Positions 42,039-52,032 of a stretch of DNA of 64,000 nt are shown here, one piece after another. Both the position numbers and the translations under genes were made by a program. How positions within the stretch are numbered: position 1 is the first letter of the stretch; each line of letters opens with the position of its first letter. The notes under the pieces were generated by a model. The model searched no databases, was not told the DNA's origin, and saw only the letters and a program-made list of their open reading frames with translations. This DNA comes from Novipirellula artificiosorum. Lineage in GTDB: Bacteria; Planctomycetota; Planctomycetia; Pirellulales; Pirellulaceae. The stretch is taken from assembly GCF_007860135.1 (NCBI RefSeq), contig NZ_SJPV01000010.1, forward strand, positions 1 to 64,000. The letters run 5' to 3'.

Positions 42039-42620
42039 ATGAGTGACGTCACGCAGATCCTCAGGCAGATCGAAGATGGCGACGGCCATGCAGCCGAGAA
42101 GCTATTGCCGGTGGTCTATGACGAACTTCGTAAACTGGCCGCCACAAGAATGGCGAGCGAGAATCCTGGACAAACGCTGCAGCCCACCGCTCTGGTGCAT
42201 GAAGCTTATATCCGGTTAGTGGATACACAGCAGGCCAAGCATTGGGACTCTCGCGGCCATTTCTTTGCCGCGGCTGCCGAGGCGATGCGTCGGATCTTGG
42301 TAGATCATGCGCGGCGTAAGAAACGCCCCAAGCACGGTGGGGACCGGTACCGCTTAGGCATCGACGCCGTTGAAAATCAGCAGTGTGCAACGATTGCTGA
42401 GAACGATACCGACGAGGTCATTGCGGTAAACGATGTACTTGACCAACTAGCGAGTGAGAATCCGCAGGCTGCGGCGCTCGTGAAGCTCCGATATTTTGCC
42501 GGCATGTCCCTCAGTGAAGCTGCCAAAGCAGTCGGGATCACTCCCGCGAGGGCCGTCCGCCAATGGACTTACGCCAAGTCCTATTTGTACTGCGAGTTGC
42601 AGAGCACAAGAAAGTTTTGA
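42039..42620 (+). CDS. Rhodopirellula-type ECF sigma factor
   Basis: 193 aa from ATG at 42039; the frame is open from GTG at 42009. SDVTQILRQIEDGDGHAAEK, YDELRKLAATRMASENPGQT, LVHEAYIRLVD and FFAAAAEAMRRILVDHARRK are hallmarks of the large planctomycete ECF subgroup. Region 4 (LVKLRYFAGMSLSEAAKAVG then RAVRQWTYAKSYL) supplies the helix-turn-helix. A Ser/Thr kinase gene follows after 105 nt on the same strand, the usual pairing in this subgroup, where the kinase is thought to control the sigma factor. The pair may also influence the divergent Ubl cassette, by position only. Confidence 0.92.
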   Translation: MSDVTQILRQIEDGDGHAAEKLLPVVYDELRKLAATRMASENPGQTLQPTALVHEAYIRLVDTQQAKHWDSRGHFFAAAAEAMRRILVDHARRKKRPKHGGDRYRLGIDAVENQQCATIAENDTDEVIAVNDVLDQLASENPQAAALVKLRYFAGMSLSEAAKAVGITPARAVRQWTYAKSYLYCELQSTRKF

Positions 42621-42725
42621 GAAAATTTCGTTTTTAGCACGCGAGCCGAACGAAAAACTCGCATTGTAATACGGGCCCTTGATTTACACCCCATTGTCAA
42701 CTGATTCGTCGGGGGGACAACGCAG

Positions 42726-45700
42726 ATGATTGCGGAACCGCGAGACGTACAGGCGATCTTCGAAGCCGCCTTGGAATTGACCTCCGCGGAGGCTCGCGCA
42801 GATTACCTCGACAAAGCCTGCGGTGACAATCAAGTGCTGAGGGATCGGATCGAGCAGCTCTTACAGGTACAGTCCAAAGTCGGCGATTTCCTCGAATCGC
42901 CGGCCCCCGGCATCGCTGCCAGCCTTGCCTCCTTCGATCAAAAGGAGGCCTCCGATGGGAACGACGTAGCCACTCGGGACGATGCCGACGCCTTGGAACT
43001 ACCCGGTCAGCAGATCGGCCATTACAAGCTGCTTCACGAAATTGGGCGTGGCGGGATGGGTGTCGTCTACATGGCGGTGCAGCAGGAGCCCGTACGACGA
43101 AAAGTGGCTGTGAAGATCATCAAGCCAGGGATGGATACGAAAGAAGTGGTGGCCCGATTCGAAGCTGAGCGGCAGGCGCTCGCAATGATGGACCACCCAA
43201 GCATCGCTCACGTTCTCGATGGCGGCGGCACCGATTCCGGGCGTCCCTACTTTGTGATGGAGTTGGTCGAAGGGAAACCGATCACAAAATACTGCGACGA
43301 ATTCCGATACACAACGCGTCAGCGATTGGAGCTGTTTGCCCAGGTTTGCCAGGCGGTTCAGCACGCCCATTTGAAAGGGATCATCCATCGCGATCTGAAA
43401 CCGACCAACATTCTGGTTACCGACAATGACCATGGGGTGACTGCGAAAATCATCGACTTCGGCGTCGCCAAAGCGTTGTACCAACCGCTGACCGATCGGT
43501 CGCTTTACACGCAAGCATCGCAGATGATCGGCACGCCGTTGTACATGAGTCCCGAACAGGCCTCGTCGACTTCGCTGGACGTGGACACTCGCAGCGACGT
43601 CTATTCGCTAGGCGTCCTGCTGTACGAGCTGCTCACCAGCACGACTCCGTTTGAACGTGAGCGGATGGATCAGTCCAGCGACGATGAGGTTCGCCGGATC
43701 ATCTGCGAAGAGGATCCGCCGACGCCCAGCACTCGGCTGAGCACCCTTGACGGCGCGCTCGACACGGTGGCTGAGAATCAACAGACCGATCCTCGGACGC
43801 TCTCTCAATCGCTTCGTGGTGAGTTGGACTGGATCGCGATGAAGGCGCTCGAGAAAGACCGTACGCGGCGTTACGAGTCAGCGAGCGAATTGGCCAAGGA
43901 CGTGCAGCGTTACTTAGAGGATCAGCCCGTCGAAGCCTGCCCACCATCGACGCCCTACCGGCTAAAGAAATTCGCCCGCCGCAACCGTGGGCTGCTAACA
44001 ACCAGCCTATTGGTTGCCGTCGTTCTGCTGCTCGGAACCGGCATCAGCCTGTGGCAAGCGAGTGACGCCCGGCGAGCGCGCGATCAGGCCGAGAAGAACT
44101 TCCATCAGGCTCGCGAGGCCGTCGACACCTACCTGACCGAAGTCAGCGAGAATGAACTGCTGAATGCTCCGTCACTGCAGCCATTGCGCAAGGATCTGTT
44201 GGAACTGGCGTTGCGTTATTACCAGGGATTCATTCAGCAACAGCCTGATGATGCCGATCTTCAGGCCGAGTTGGCCGATGCACATGAGCGACTCGGAGAG
44301 ATTACCAGTCTAATCGGATCCGCCGAGCAAGCGTTGCAAGCTCATCGACAGGCGTTGAGCATTCGCGAAAAGCTAGTGGCACGGCATCCAACCAGCCCAA
44401 CCCATCAGCAGGCTTTGGCATCCTCGCTGCGCAATATAGCCCAACAGTCGATGCACATCGGCCAAACGGATCAGGCTCTGGCACAGCATCAAGATGCGAT
44501 CACGGTGCTGGAAAAGTTGGTCGACCAGTATCCCCGTGTCTCGGAGTATCAGTCGGATCTAGCGGAATCCTACCGCTTCCTAGCAAGTTCTCAGAAGACG
44601 TTAGGGCAACAAGACGAGGCCGAAGATTCCTACGGAAAGGCGATCTCGATGTCTGAAAAACTCGTCGAGGAAAATCCCGCGGTCAGGCAATATCAGTATG
44701 AATTGGCCAGGTCTTACAACTTAGGGGCGAATCTTGACTGCTCGCTGGGTCGGTTGAGCGAGGGCATCGCCCGCCTCGAAAAGGCGATCTTGATTCAGGG
44801 AGCAATACTGCAGCAAGAACCAGAGAATTTGAAGTTCCAGGAAGCCCAGGCGGATTTTTTTGGCGACCTGGCGCTGGCACAAAGGACGTTGGCTCAATTC
44901 GAAGAGGCAATGACCTTCTGTGGGAAGGCGATCTCAATACAGGAGAAACTCGCCAACGAAAATCCCTCGGTCTTGCAGTATCAATCACGTTTGGCCATCT
45001 ATTTTCAAACCCAATCGTTTCTGCATATCGACTTAGGTCAATTCGAAGAGGCCGTGACCTGCTCAGAGAAGGGGATCTCGATTCAGGAAAAGCTGCTCGA
45101 ACAGGATCCCGATGGAATGGAAATCCGCGCTAGACTCGGCTCGCTATACGCCGCCCTGGCCCAGTCACAATCGAGCATTGGGCAACTGGAGGACTCGTTG
45201 GCTTCCTACGAGAAGTCCATTCTCCTTTTCGAGAAGCTTGTGGAAGAGTATCCCATGATTGAGCGCCCGACCTTGCCCAGAACATACTTGAACGTGGCTG
45301 TGGCGCACTTTCGCTTGGGTCAGATGCAGAAGGGTCTGGACTATTCACAAAAGGCGCTCTCCGTTTACGAGAAGTTTGCGGAGCAACATCCGGACGTTGT
45401 AGACCATCAACAGAGTCTGGCAGCTGTGCATTACAACATCGCTCATACACATTATTTAATGGGTGAATTCGATGTGGCCACGGAACACCTCCGAAAAGAG
45501 ATCGCCATCCTAGAGACGCTGTTGGAGCGAGTTCCGTCAATCGTGAAGTCCCTATTAAAGTTGGACATGGCCTACTTCAAATTAGCAAAGATTCTTCGCG
45601 ATGCTGGCGATGAAGATGTTGCTGCCGAAGCCTGGCGCAAATTCATCGAAATTGCCACTGACGTGAACCATGATGAAGCAAACATTCACCTCTGGGGTCA

Positions 45701-46040
45701 TGTGGGCCAGGCGCACTACCGATTGGGCAATTGGCAGCAAGCACGCGAGGCGTTGGAAAAAGGGATCGAGCAGCGAGGTGACAATAATCCAATCTACGGC
45801 TTTGGCAGTGGATCCGAATGGTGGTTTCTGGCGATGACGCTGCATCAATTGGACGAGACCGAACAAGCTCGCGACATATACGACCAGTTGGTGGCAATGG
45901 GTGAAAAGTCCCCTGCCACGAACCAGTTCAATGCACCCTTTCGTGCCGAAGCCGACGAGGTCCTTGGTATTGTACAGCCAACAACCAAACAAGATGAGCA
46001 AGAGAGCCCGGTCGAGCCTGTAAGTTCAGAACTTGATTGA
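42726..46040 (+). CDS. Membrane Ser/Thr protein kinase with TPR-like repeats
   Basis: 1104 aa with GGGGGG upstream of the ATG. The catalytic domain (about 99-390) is complete: glycine loop GRGGMGVVY (107-115), VAVK with Lys 130, HRDLKPTN (221-228) and DFG (244-246), then GTPLYMSPEQA. One membrane helix (LLTTSLLVAVVLLLGTGISL) lies near 420-440. The remaining 650 residues are tandem TPR-like repeats, many with the recurring YxxAISxxEKLVEExP unit of about 46 residues, on the outer side. The upstream ECF factor is its probable output. The repeats likely sense proteins or peptides. Confidence 0.92.
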   Translation: MIAEPRDVQAIFEAALELTSAEARADYLDKACGDNQVLRDRIEQLLQVQSKVGDFLESPAPGIAASLASFDQKEASDGNDVATRDDADALELPGQQIGHYKLLHEIGRGGMGVVYMAVQQEPVRRKVAVKIIKPGMDTKEVVARFEAERQALAMMDHPSIAHVLDGGGTDSGRPYFVMELVEGKPITKYCDEFRYTTRQRLELFAQVCQAVQHAHLKGIIHRDLKPTNILVTDNDHGVTAKIIDFGVAKALYQPLTDRSLYTQASQMIGTPLYMSPEQASSTSLDVDTRSDVYSLGVLLYELLTSTTPFERERMDQSSDDEVRRIICEEDPPTPSTRLSTLDGALDTVAENQQTDPRTLSQSLRGELDWIAMKALEKDRTRRYESASELAKDVQRYLEDQPVEACPPSTPYRLKKFARRNRGLLTTSLLVAVVLLLGTGISLWQASDARRARDQAEKNFHQAREAVDTYLTEVSENELLNAPSLQPLRKDLLELALRYYQGFIQQQPDDADLQAELADAHERLGEITSLIGSAEQALQAHRQALSIREKLVARHPTSPTHQQALASSLRNIAQQSMHIGQTDQALAQHQDAITVLEKLVDQYPRVSEYQSDLAESYRFLASSQKTLGQQDEAEDSYGKAISMSEKLVEENPAVRQYQYELARSYNLGANLDCSLGRLSEGIARLEKAILIQGAILQQEPENLKFQEAQADFFGDLALAQRTLAQFEEAMTFCGKAISIQEKLANENPSVLQYQSRLAIYFQTQSFLHIDLGQFEEAVTCSEKGISIQEKLLEQDPDGMEIRARLGSLYAALAQSQSSIGQLEDSLASYEKSILLFEKLVEEYPMIERPTLPRTYLNVAVAHFRLGQMQKGLDYSQKALSVYEKFAEQHPDVVDHQQSLAAVHYNIAHTHYLMGEFDVATEHLRKEIAILETLLERVPSIVKSLLKLDMAYFKLAKILRDAGDEDVAAEAWRKFIEIATDVNHDEANIHLWGHVGQAHYRLGNWQQAREALEKGIEQRGDNNPIYGFGSGSEWWFLAMTLHQLDETEQARDIYDQLVAMGEKSPATNQFNAPFRAEADEVLGIVQPTTKQDEQESPVEPVSSELD

Positions 46041-46060
46041 GATTCAAAGAGAACAAGATC

Positions 46061-46176
46061 GGCTGGCGAGACATTCGCTACCAGGCAACACGCCTCACCA
46101 GCCGAAGAGCCAACCTCAGAGCGAGTCGTCTGCGCGCTCGAGGCGAGGGCTTTTCCATTGTACCGCAGGCTGATCC
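46061..46176 (+). ncRNA. Putative structured element, copy A
   Basis: A stem GGCTGGCGAG / CTCACCAGCC (46061-46070 with 46094-46103, one mismatch) is followed by GCTCGAGG and, 15 nt further on, TGTACCGCA at 46159-46167. The same order recurs at 47885-48003 and in part at 54069-54130. Copy A ends 20 nt before the start of the secreted-protein gene at 46196, a position suited to a cis-acting leader. It could instead be a dispersed DNA repeat. Confidence 0.45.
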
Positions 46177-46195
46177 CAAGCACGAGGAATGAGTC

Positions 46196-47488
46196 ATGTC
46201 ATCTCGAAAATGCGTCCAAAAAGCTTCGCAACACCACCGGTCCGTCCCTTCTTCACCACACCCGTTCAAACAAAAGATATTGCCATTTATGCTTGCTCTT
46301 TCCCTTGTCCCTCTGTTCACGAACTTTGCGAATGCAAAGAAACCGATTAAAGACGATCCCCCGGCAGATTTACCCCTGGTACGTTACACGATCGAGGAAT
46401 TTACCGGATCGCCTGCCGGTGCCCCAGCGCCCCTTGACATCAACGTTCTTGGAATGGTGATTGGCTTCTATTGGGACGGCACGCATTTCCTTTATTGGCA
46501 CGATTTGGACGGTGACGACCATCTCTTTTACGACCTAAATAATCTAAAGGATCTAAATACTCTAGAGGATATTGTGTGGCTGAATGGCCAGCCAGAGGGG
46601 ACAAGGATTGTTCATCCCCTTGGCATCAACGTTGTTGGACAGATTGTGGCGGACATGTACTACACGGACGACGAGCCCGCAATCTACACACCCGTCTTGA
46701 TTGATACTTTTCTTAACCCGAACCCGAGTGCTTGGACAGTTAGTGTCGTGCCACTGCCCGACGACGCCGACGATGAAGTGAGTTCGTACGCTATTGCCAT
46801 CAACGACAATGGCAAGATCCTTGGCAGCTACCAACGTCCCAATGGCACGTGGTCTCGTTTTCTGTCTCAGTGGTATTGGGATAGCGAGCTGGACCAGGGG
46901 ATTTTCTTAACAGAATCGTTGAGCACATCAATTGCAACACGCTATCTGTCTAATGGCTCCCTGAATAACGACGGTCGAGTGGCTGTGGCGGACGGCAGTA
47001 CCTTGCTGATCTTTGACCCTGACTTGGAAGCACAGCAAATCGAGATCGAGGGGCTTCAACCTTTTGTTTCGGTAGATGATTTGGGACGGGTTGGTTGTCA
47101 GCTCACGAACGTAAAACTCGGTGGAAAAGGTGGGAAATTTGCCGACTACATAGTCCGCTACGGACCACCGCTTGAGGCCATTGCGAAGGCACCAACCGTC
47201 CACCTTTTCACCGGTAGCAACCAAAATTTCATGAACTCCTCGGGGGACGCCGCCTATTGGGTTGAGCATGAGGGTGGCTATTTGGTCCGCGAAGGGTCTG
47301 TTTGGAAGCTTGCCGATCTGATCGATACCGACAGCGATCCGACCATTGTGGATGCGTGGCGAGAGGGAAAACAGTGGGTAAAGGCGATCAGCGATCGTGA
47401 CTCGAATACAGGTTTTCCCCTAATCGTGAGCGTTTGCAGCACAGAGATTGGTGGCGTTATTCTCATCCCACACCAAATTGAGGAATAA
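46196..47488 (+). CDS. Secreted protein with HAF-like repeats
   Basis: 430 aa with GAGGA upstream. A long basic N-terminus precedes a signal segment (ILPFMLALSLVPLFTNFANA). The body is beta-rich with repeated motifs of the kind DINVLGMVIGFYWDGT, GINVVGQIVADMYY, AINDNGKILGSYQR and LNNDGRVAVADGS, i.e. a hydrophobic-Asn-(D/x)-x-G-x-(V/I)-(V/x)-G unit every 50-70 residues. This is the HAF-type pattern seen in extracellular beta-propeller-like proteins. There is no anchor or catalytic motif. It follows the sigma/kinase pair, but a 155-nt gap with a structured element suggests separate control. Function unknown. Confidence 0.6.
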   Translation: MSSRKCVQKASQHHRSVPSSPHPFKQKILPFMLALSLVPLFTNFANAKKPIKDDPPADLPLVRYTIEEFTGSPAGAPAPLDINVLGMVIGFYWDGTHFLYWHDLDGDDHLFYDLNNLKDLNTLEDIVWLNGQPEGTRIVHPLGINVVGQIVADMYYTDDEPAIYTPVLIDTFLNPNPSAWTVSVVPLPDDADDEVSSYAIAINDNGKILGSYQRPNGTWSRFLSQWYWDSELDQGIFLTESLSTSIATRYLSNGSLNNDGRVAVADGSTLLIFDPDLEAQQIEIEGLQPFVSVDDLGRVGCQLTNVKLGGKGGKFADYIVRYGPPLEAIAKAPTVHLFTGSNQNFMNSSGDAAYWVEHEGGYLVREGSVWKLADLIDTDSDPTIVDAWREGKQWVKAISDRDSNTGFPLIVSVCSTEIGGVILIPHQIEE

Positions 47489-47744
47489 TAACTCCGAAAG
47501 GAGTCAGTTCGAACTAACTTTCTTCATGTCACTCGATACTAAGCCTGTTTGATTGAGTGCAGGGGGTGCTTGCCAAAGCATTTCCAAAATCAATGTAGGC
47601 TACTGTAGCCTGAGTTTCTGAAGCAGTTTCGACCATCACGCGGCTGACTGAAGCGAGCTAGCCGCTGCGTGAAGTGGCGGAGAGTTCATTGAGTGTTAAC
47701 CAACGAAATGACACCGATCCGACAAACGAATCGGAAGAGACGCA
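47489..47744 (+). other. Non-coding stretch after the HAF-like gene
   Basis: I find no supported gene in this 256-base segment. Short palindromic stretches occur but nothing resembling a tRNA. It is the first part of an 878-base gap whose later parts hold a probable dispersed repeat, structured element B, and (48004-48366) sequence without recognisable content leading to the subtilase ribosome binding site. Confidence 0.4.
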
Positions 47745-47850
47745 TTAGGTCCTTACGCCAACGGCGTTGTATTCCACAGCTTAGGTCGCGACGCACAACC
47801 TAGGGCACCGATTGCCCGACACACCAAACCCTGAAAGGGTTTTACAGATG
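47745..47850. repeat. Dispersed REP-like intergenic element
   Basis: CGCCAACGGCGTTGTATTCC, then a hairpin around CTTAGGT / ACCTAGG with loop CGCGACGCACA, then AAACCCTGAAAGGGTTTTA (palindromic AACCCTgAAAGGGTT). This arrangement matches the general plan of the abundant palindromic repeats in planctomycete and verrucomicrobial intergenic DNA, some of them linked to REP-associated transposases. No transposase is nearby. Only one copy is in the window, so repetition itself is not shown here. Confidence 0.45.
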
Positions 47851-47884
47851 CCATAACTGTTGACGAGACAAAATAAGCATAGGC

Positions 47885-48003
47885 GGCCGGTGAGAAAGAG
47901 CCGACAAAGCAACCACTCACCGGCCTGATGCCATCCCCAGGGCGTTTGGTCAGCGAGCTCCGGGGAGAGGCCATTTGATTGTACCGCAGCCCAGGTGACG
48001 CCC
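47885..48003 (+). ncRNA. Putative structured element, copy B
   Basis: A perfect 10-bp stem GGCCGGTGAG / CTCACCGGCC (47885-47894 with 47916-47925) is followed by GCTCCGGGG at 47957-47965 and TGTACCGCA at 47980-47988, closed by GGCGT / GACGCC. Relative to copy A the first stem changes on both sides (CTGG/CCAG to CCGG/CCGG), i.e. a compensatory change that keeps pairing. It lies about 360 nt upstream of the subtilase gene. Confidence 0.5.
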
Positions 48004-48366
48004 CGAAAGAAGGGATCACTGCGGATCAAGATCAAAGCAAGAAAGGGTACGTGAAGTACTGCGTCAGAGGAACTGCGTCGCTCCTAATTGCAGTTTTGCA
48101 ATGCGACGATTAGTACAATTTCCGATGGGTTCAACAAAACCATAGTGCGGCACGGCCGCAAGCGAAGCGAGCTGCCGCTCGGGTTGTGTATACCCACTCC
48201 CGTTGGTCGTTAGTATTTTGCCAGGATAACATCAAATTGAGTGATAATTGATATCGAATGAATGTTTGCCAATCGTTTCATGCCGATTTGTCCCGTACAA
48301 GAAACGACGTCCGTTTTGCGTGGCTGACTGCATGACAATCCTTCCTTTCTAACCGGAGTGTTTACG

Positions 48367-50931
48367 ATGTCCAATCGACGTTTTTTGTCAGTTGAGAACT
48401 TGGAACAACGAATCGTCCTTGACGCATTCGGTCTCGTTGGCCCTACACTGCCCAATAGTTGGCAAGCGGTGATTGTTGAATTGAACGACAACACCAGCGA
48501 CGCACGATTGATTGGCAATGATGTTGTGGGACGTGGTGGTGGACAACTCGGGCACATTTACAATCATGCCATCAAGGGATTCTCGGCACGGATGCCGATG
48601 GCGGCGATTCAGGCATTGCAAAACAATCCGCTTATCAAGCGTGTCGAACCAGACATCCAGATGCAAGCGTTTGCAGATCCTCTGACTCAAGTGCTGCCAA
48701 CTGGAATTGATCGAATCAATGGGGATCAGCAGCTTGAGGGGGATCCGATTGCAATTGATGTTGATATCGCGATCATTGACTCAGGCATCGACACCACGCA
48801 TGATGATTTGAACGTTGTCGGGGGCACGCATTTTTACACCACTGGAAACTGGCGAAAAAGCGTAACGGTCCAAGACAACAATTATGACGATGATAATGGA
48901 CATGGTTCCCACGTCGCAGGAATCGCAGCAGCCAAAGACAATGACATCGGAGTTGTCGGCGTTGCACCCGGTGCTCGGCTGTGGTCCGTAAAAGTGCTTG
49001 ATGAAAACGCGAATGGTTCCTTATCGAGCATCATCGCAGGCATTGATTGGGTCACCGACCGCGCCGAAACGATTGAAGTAGCCAACATGAGTTTGGGGGG
49101 ACTTGGAGCGAGCACGATTTATCACGACGCGATCAAGGCCAGCGTTGAGGCTGGCGTGGTCTATGTTGCCGCCGCTGGTAACGAATACCGGGACATTCTG
49201 GGGCAAGATTTTCAGTTTGGGACCTCAGACGACACGATTCCGGCGGTCTACCCGGAAGTAGCAACCATTAGTGCGTTTGCGGATACCGATGGGAAAGCTG
49301 GTAACGCTGGACCGGTCAGTAGTCTTGGTTACGCTGACGACACGTTTGCGGACTTCAGCAACTATAGCAATAGCACCCGTGACAGTAACGACAAGCTAGT
49401 TTCCTGGTACGACGACAATAACCACGGAATCCTTTCACCGGGGCTGGGCATCGACTTGATGATGCCAGGCGTGGACATCTATTCGACCTACAAGGATGGT
49501 GGTTACGCCGTCGGTAGCGGAACCAGTGCCGCGGCACCTCACGCCGCAGGGCTTGCGGCCCTGTATATCGCGCAAAATGGACGAGCTCACAACGCCGAAG
49601 AGGTCTACACGATCCGCCAAGCATTGATTTATGGCGGAAAAGGATGGCGAGACCCCGATGAGGGATTGTATTTCCCTGATCCGAACTATATCCCAGACAG
49701 TCCCGACAATCATACCGAGAATCTTGGTTGGGTCGCCGACCAGGGACCGATCGATCATGCACCCACTGTTGAAATTACTTCACCGGTTGAAGGCACGTCC
49801 ATTGCAGGAAACGTTGAGGTTACTGTAACGGCAAACGATGATGTTTCAGTCACACAGGTGGAATTTGTCATTAATGGAGCCAGTCTTGGGACCGACACTG
49901 TGGAGTCGGATGGTTGGTCAATGATGTGGGACACGACGGGTCTTTTCGATGGGGTCTACGAGATCACTGCAATCGCCACCGACACGGCCGGACAGACAAC
50001 TTCCACCAAAATTTCTGTCATGCTGGACAACGTTGATGACCTTCCCACTGTCGCATTGGACAGCGACAGCCTTGCGGGCGTTCTTTCCGGAACGATAACG
50101 GTTACCGCAGACGCCTGGGATGATCGCGGCGTCGAAAACGTCCAGTTCTTTGTTGGAAACGAATTGATTGGAGTCGACGCCAGTGAAATCGGCGGATGGT
50201 CCGCAGAATGGGACACGACGCGATACGATGACGGATTGTATGGCGTAACGGCGACTGCCACTGACAGCGGGCAGCAGACCGTGATATCAATCCCAATTGA
50301 AGCTGTAGTCAACAACGCAGTCGCCTCGACGATGCACGTGGCCGACTTGGATGGCTCGAGTGTCCTTGACCGCAACCGCTGGACGGCAACCACAGAAATC
50401 TTAATCCAAGATGCCCAAGGTAAACCTGTCGAGGGCGCAACCGTGACTGGCTCCTGGAGCGATGGTGTTACCGGAACGTCGGAAGCGGTTACTGACGTCG
50501 ATGGAATCTGCAAAGTGGTGAAAACGAAAATCTCAACTCGAACGCCAACGGTTCGGTTCAACGTCACCAATGTCAGCGGACCATTCCCGTACGCTGCCTC
50601 GGACAACGTCGACCCCGATGGCGACAGCGACGGCACGTCCATCGACATTGCCAGCCCGCTGTCTGCCTCTCGTTACTCGGTAGGCAGTACTCAGGCGTTA
50701 GCATCGGTATTCGAGGATACGGATGATCGCGAGTTCGACAATCGCGGTGACGAACCGGAAATAAAACAGGTAACGAAACGGGTGCAGGCTAAGGCACAAG
50801 TCCCCCAAGGGCGGCAAATGCAACCGCAGACGCGACAATCCAGCGACCCTGTCGTGGAAAGCACTGCGCAAGAGCTCGAGTCGCTCCTTGACGACACTGT
50901 TTTGGAACTACTCGCCAAGGGCTGGAAATAA
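48367..50931 (+). CDS. Secreted subtilisin-like serine protease (S8)
   Basis: 854 aa from ATG at 48367 (GGAG upstream). The N-terminus NRRFLSVENLEQRIVLDA is a variant of the LEPRxLL motif of planctomycete exported proteins. A propeptide-like region (30-105) precedes the S8 domain with Asp 138 (IAIIDSGID), His 179 (NGHGSHVAG) and Ser 387 (GSGTSAAAPHAAG), all present. Two Ig-like domains follow (APTVEITSPVEGTSIAGNVE and the similar LPTVALDSDSLAGVLSGTIT), then a beta domain (DAQGKPVEGATVTGSW) and an acidic/amphipathic C-terminal tail (ELESLLDDTVLELLAKGW). It probably degrades or processes extracellular proteins. Confidence 0.93.
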   Translation: MSNRRFLSVENLEQRIVLDAFGLVGPTLPNSWQAVIVELNDNTSDARLIGNDVVGRGGGQLGHIYNHAIKGFSARMPMAAIQALQNNPLIKRVEPDIQMQAFADPLTQVLPTGIDRINGDQQLEGDPIAIDVDIAIIDSGIDTTHDDLNVVGGTHFYTTGNWRKSVTVQDNNYDDDNGHGSHVAGIAAAKDNDIGVVGVAPGARLWSVKVLDENANGSLSSIIAGIDWVTDRAETIEVANMSLGGLGASTIYHDAIKASVEAGVVYVAAAGNEYRDILGQDFQFGTSDDTIPAVYPEVATISAFADTDGKAGNAGPVSSLGYADDTFADFSNYSNSTRDSNDKLVSWYDDNNHGILSPGLGIDLMMPGVDIYSTYKDGGYAVGSGTSAAAPHAAGLAALYIAQNGRAHNAEEVYTIRQALIYGGKGWRDPDEGLYFPDPNYIPDSPDNHTENLGWVADQGPIDHAPTVEITSPVEGTSIAGNVEVTVTANDDVSVTQVEFVINGASLGTDTVESDGWSMMWDTTGLFDGVYEITAIATDTAGQTTSTKISVMLDNVDDLPTVALDSDSLAGVLSGTITVTADAWDDRGVENVQFFVGNELIGVDASEIGGWSAEWDTTRYDDGLYGVTATATDSGQQTVISIPIEAVVNNAVASTMHVADLDGSSVLDRNRWTATTEILIQDAQGKPVEGATVTGSWSDGVTGTSEAVTDVDGICKVVKTKISTRTPTVRFNVTNVSGPFPYAASDNVDPDGDSDGTSIDIASPLSASRYSVGSTQALASVFEDTDDREFDNRGDEPEIKQVTKRVQAKAQVPQGRQMQPQTRQSSDPVVESTAQELESLLDDTVLELLAKGWK

Positions 50932-51099
50932 GCGGTTACCACCGCCGCAAAACTCGGTGAATTCGGCATGCCGATTGGTTGGCCCTCCCTTGCACGGAAA
51001 GCGTTCATGGCCGAACGCTTCCTTGTAGACTTAGCCGTGCCAGCCGCCGAGCAGAAGTACTGTGCAGAAAAGGGGGGAAAGGGGAACTAACGCAACGGT

Positions 51100-51174
51100 G
51101 CTCGAAAAATCGTCAAGCCCGGCACGGATACTCAGCAGGTTGGCTGCCGCTTCGAGGCCACGGCCATCGCATCA
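51100..51174 (+). pseudogene. Scrap of a Ser/Thr kinase gene
   Basis: Translation in the frame starting at 51100 gives ARKIVKPGTDTQQVGCRFEA, closely matching VKIIKPGMDTKEVVARFEAE of the kinase gene at 42726 (residues 129-148). Nothing kinase-like lies on either side, so this is about 25 codons of a kinase domain stranded between the subtilase and a transposase fragment. The 312-nt gap otherwise has no recognisable content. Confidence 0.65.
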
Positions 51175-51243
51175 AACGTTAACCAACTATTCGTTTCAGA
51201 CCTGCCTAAGTCCAGTGTCGGTGTGAAAGATTTCAGTTGACGG

Positions 51244-52032
51244 ATGTCAAAATCACGGCACGCACAAATGGATTTCCGAATGTCATATCAAGTCGCTCGT
51301 AAGTTTCACGATTGCTTCCAGGATGTCGAAGACCCGAGAGTCAAAGGTCGAACCACGCACTCACTCCACTCCATTCTCTTAAATGTTGTCTGCGCAACGA
51401 TTGGCTACATCGTAATCGAGAGCGGAGCAGGACCAATCGGCGGAATCAGTTGCGTGGCGGGATTGGGTCGTGACACGGTCGAGGGTGTCACCGACGGAAA
51501 CGGCTTCACCTACAACATCAGGCACCTGGATCACGCCGAGTTCGCGGTCGTGAGCGCCGCTGGCATGGACGGTGGCAACGGTGGCTGGCCAGTGCTCTAT
51601 GGATCAACGCCGGTGACCGACAATACGCTGCTGTTGGGCTTTGACGAAGACCAGAGAGACAGTGAGCGGGCTCACACGACCGAACAGGTGGCCTACATCG
51701 TTTCGGATCCGCCTCCTGCAGCAGCACCCGCGTCCGAAATTACCATGGATGCAAGCGGCGACGGGCAAGTGACATCGATGGATGCGCTGCTGGTGATCAA
51801 TTGGCTCAACACTCATCCGTCTGGTGCGACACCGTCACACTTGGATTTGAACCATGACGGAGCCGTGACACCGCTCGACGCGCTCGTCACGATCAACCAG
51901 CGAACTCGCAGCGTGATCCAAGCTCGTGCCGCGATCAACGCACAAGCAATCGACCAACACTGGGCCTTCGACGACGAAGACGACAGCGAAGGTTGGCTGG
52001 ACGAGGAACTGCTTGAGCTGATGGTACCTTAG
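51244..52032 (+). pseudogene. Chimera: ISAs1-type transposase start joined to dockerin protein end
   Basis: A 262-codon open frame made of two unrelated pieces. Residues 1-53 (FHDCFQDVEDPRVKGRTTHS, then LHSILLNVVCATI) are the N-terminus of an ISAs1/H-repeat transposase. From about residue 54 (nt 51403) it becomes a secreted-protein C-terminus: a beta domain (GYIVIESGAGPIGG; LLLGFDEDQRDSERAHTTEQ) as in planctomycete hemolysin-like proteins, then a dockerin-like pair of Ca-binding repeats (DASGDGQVTSMDALLVINWL near 169-188; DLNHDGAVTPLDALVTINQR near 201-220). It has no signal peptide, so export is impossible if translated. It looks like two truncated genes fused by a deletion, in frame by chance. 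Confidence 0.75.

Noticed and set aside
46061..48003. Integron attC sites flanking the HAF-like gene
   Set aside because: The two elements are imperfect palindromes around one gene, but the RYYYAAC/GTTRRRY core sites of attC are not found and no integron integrase is near.
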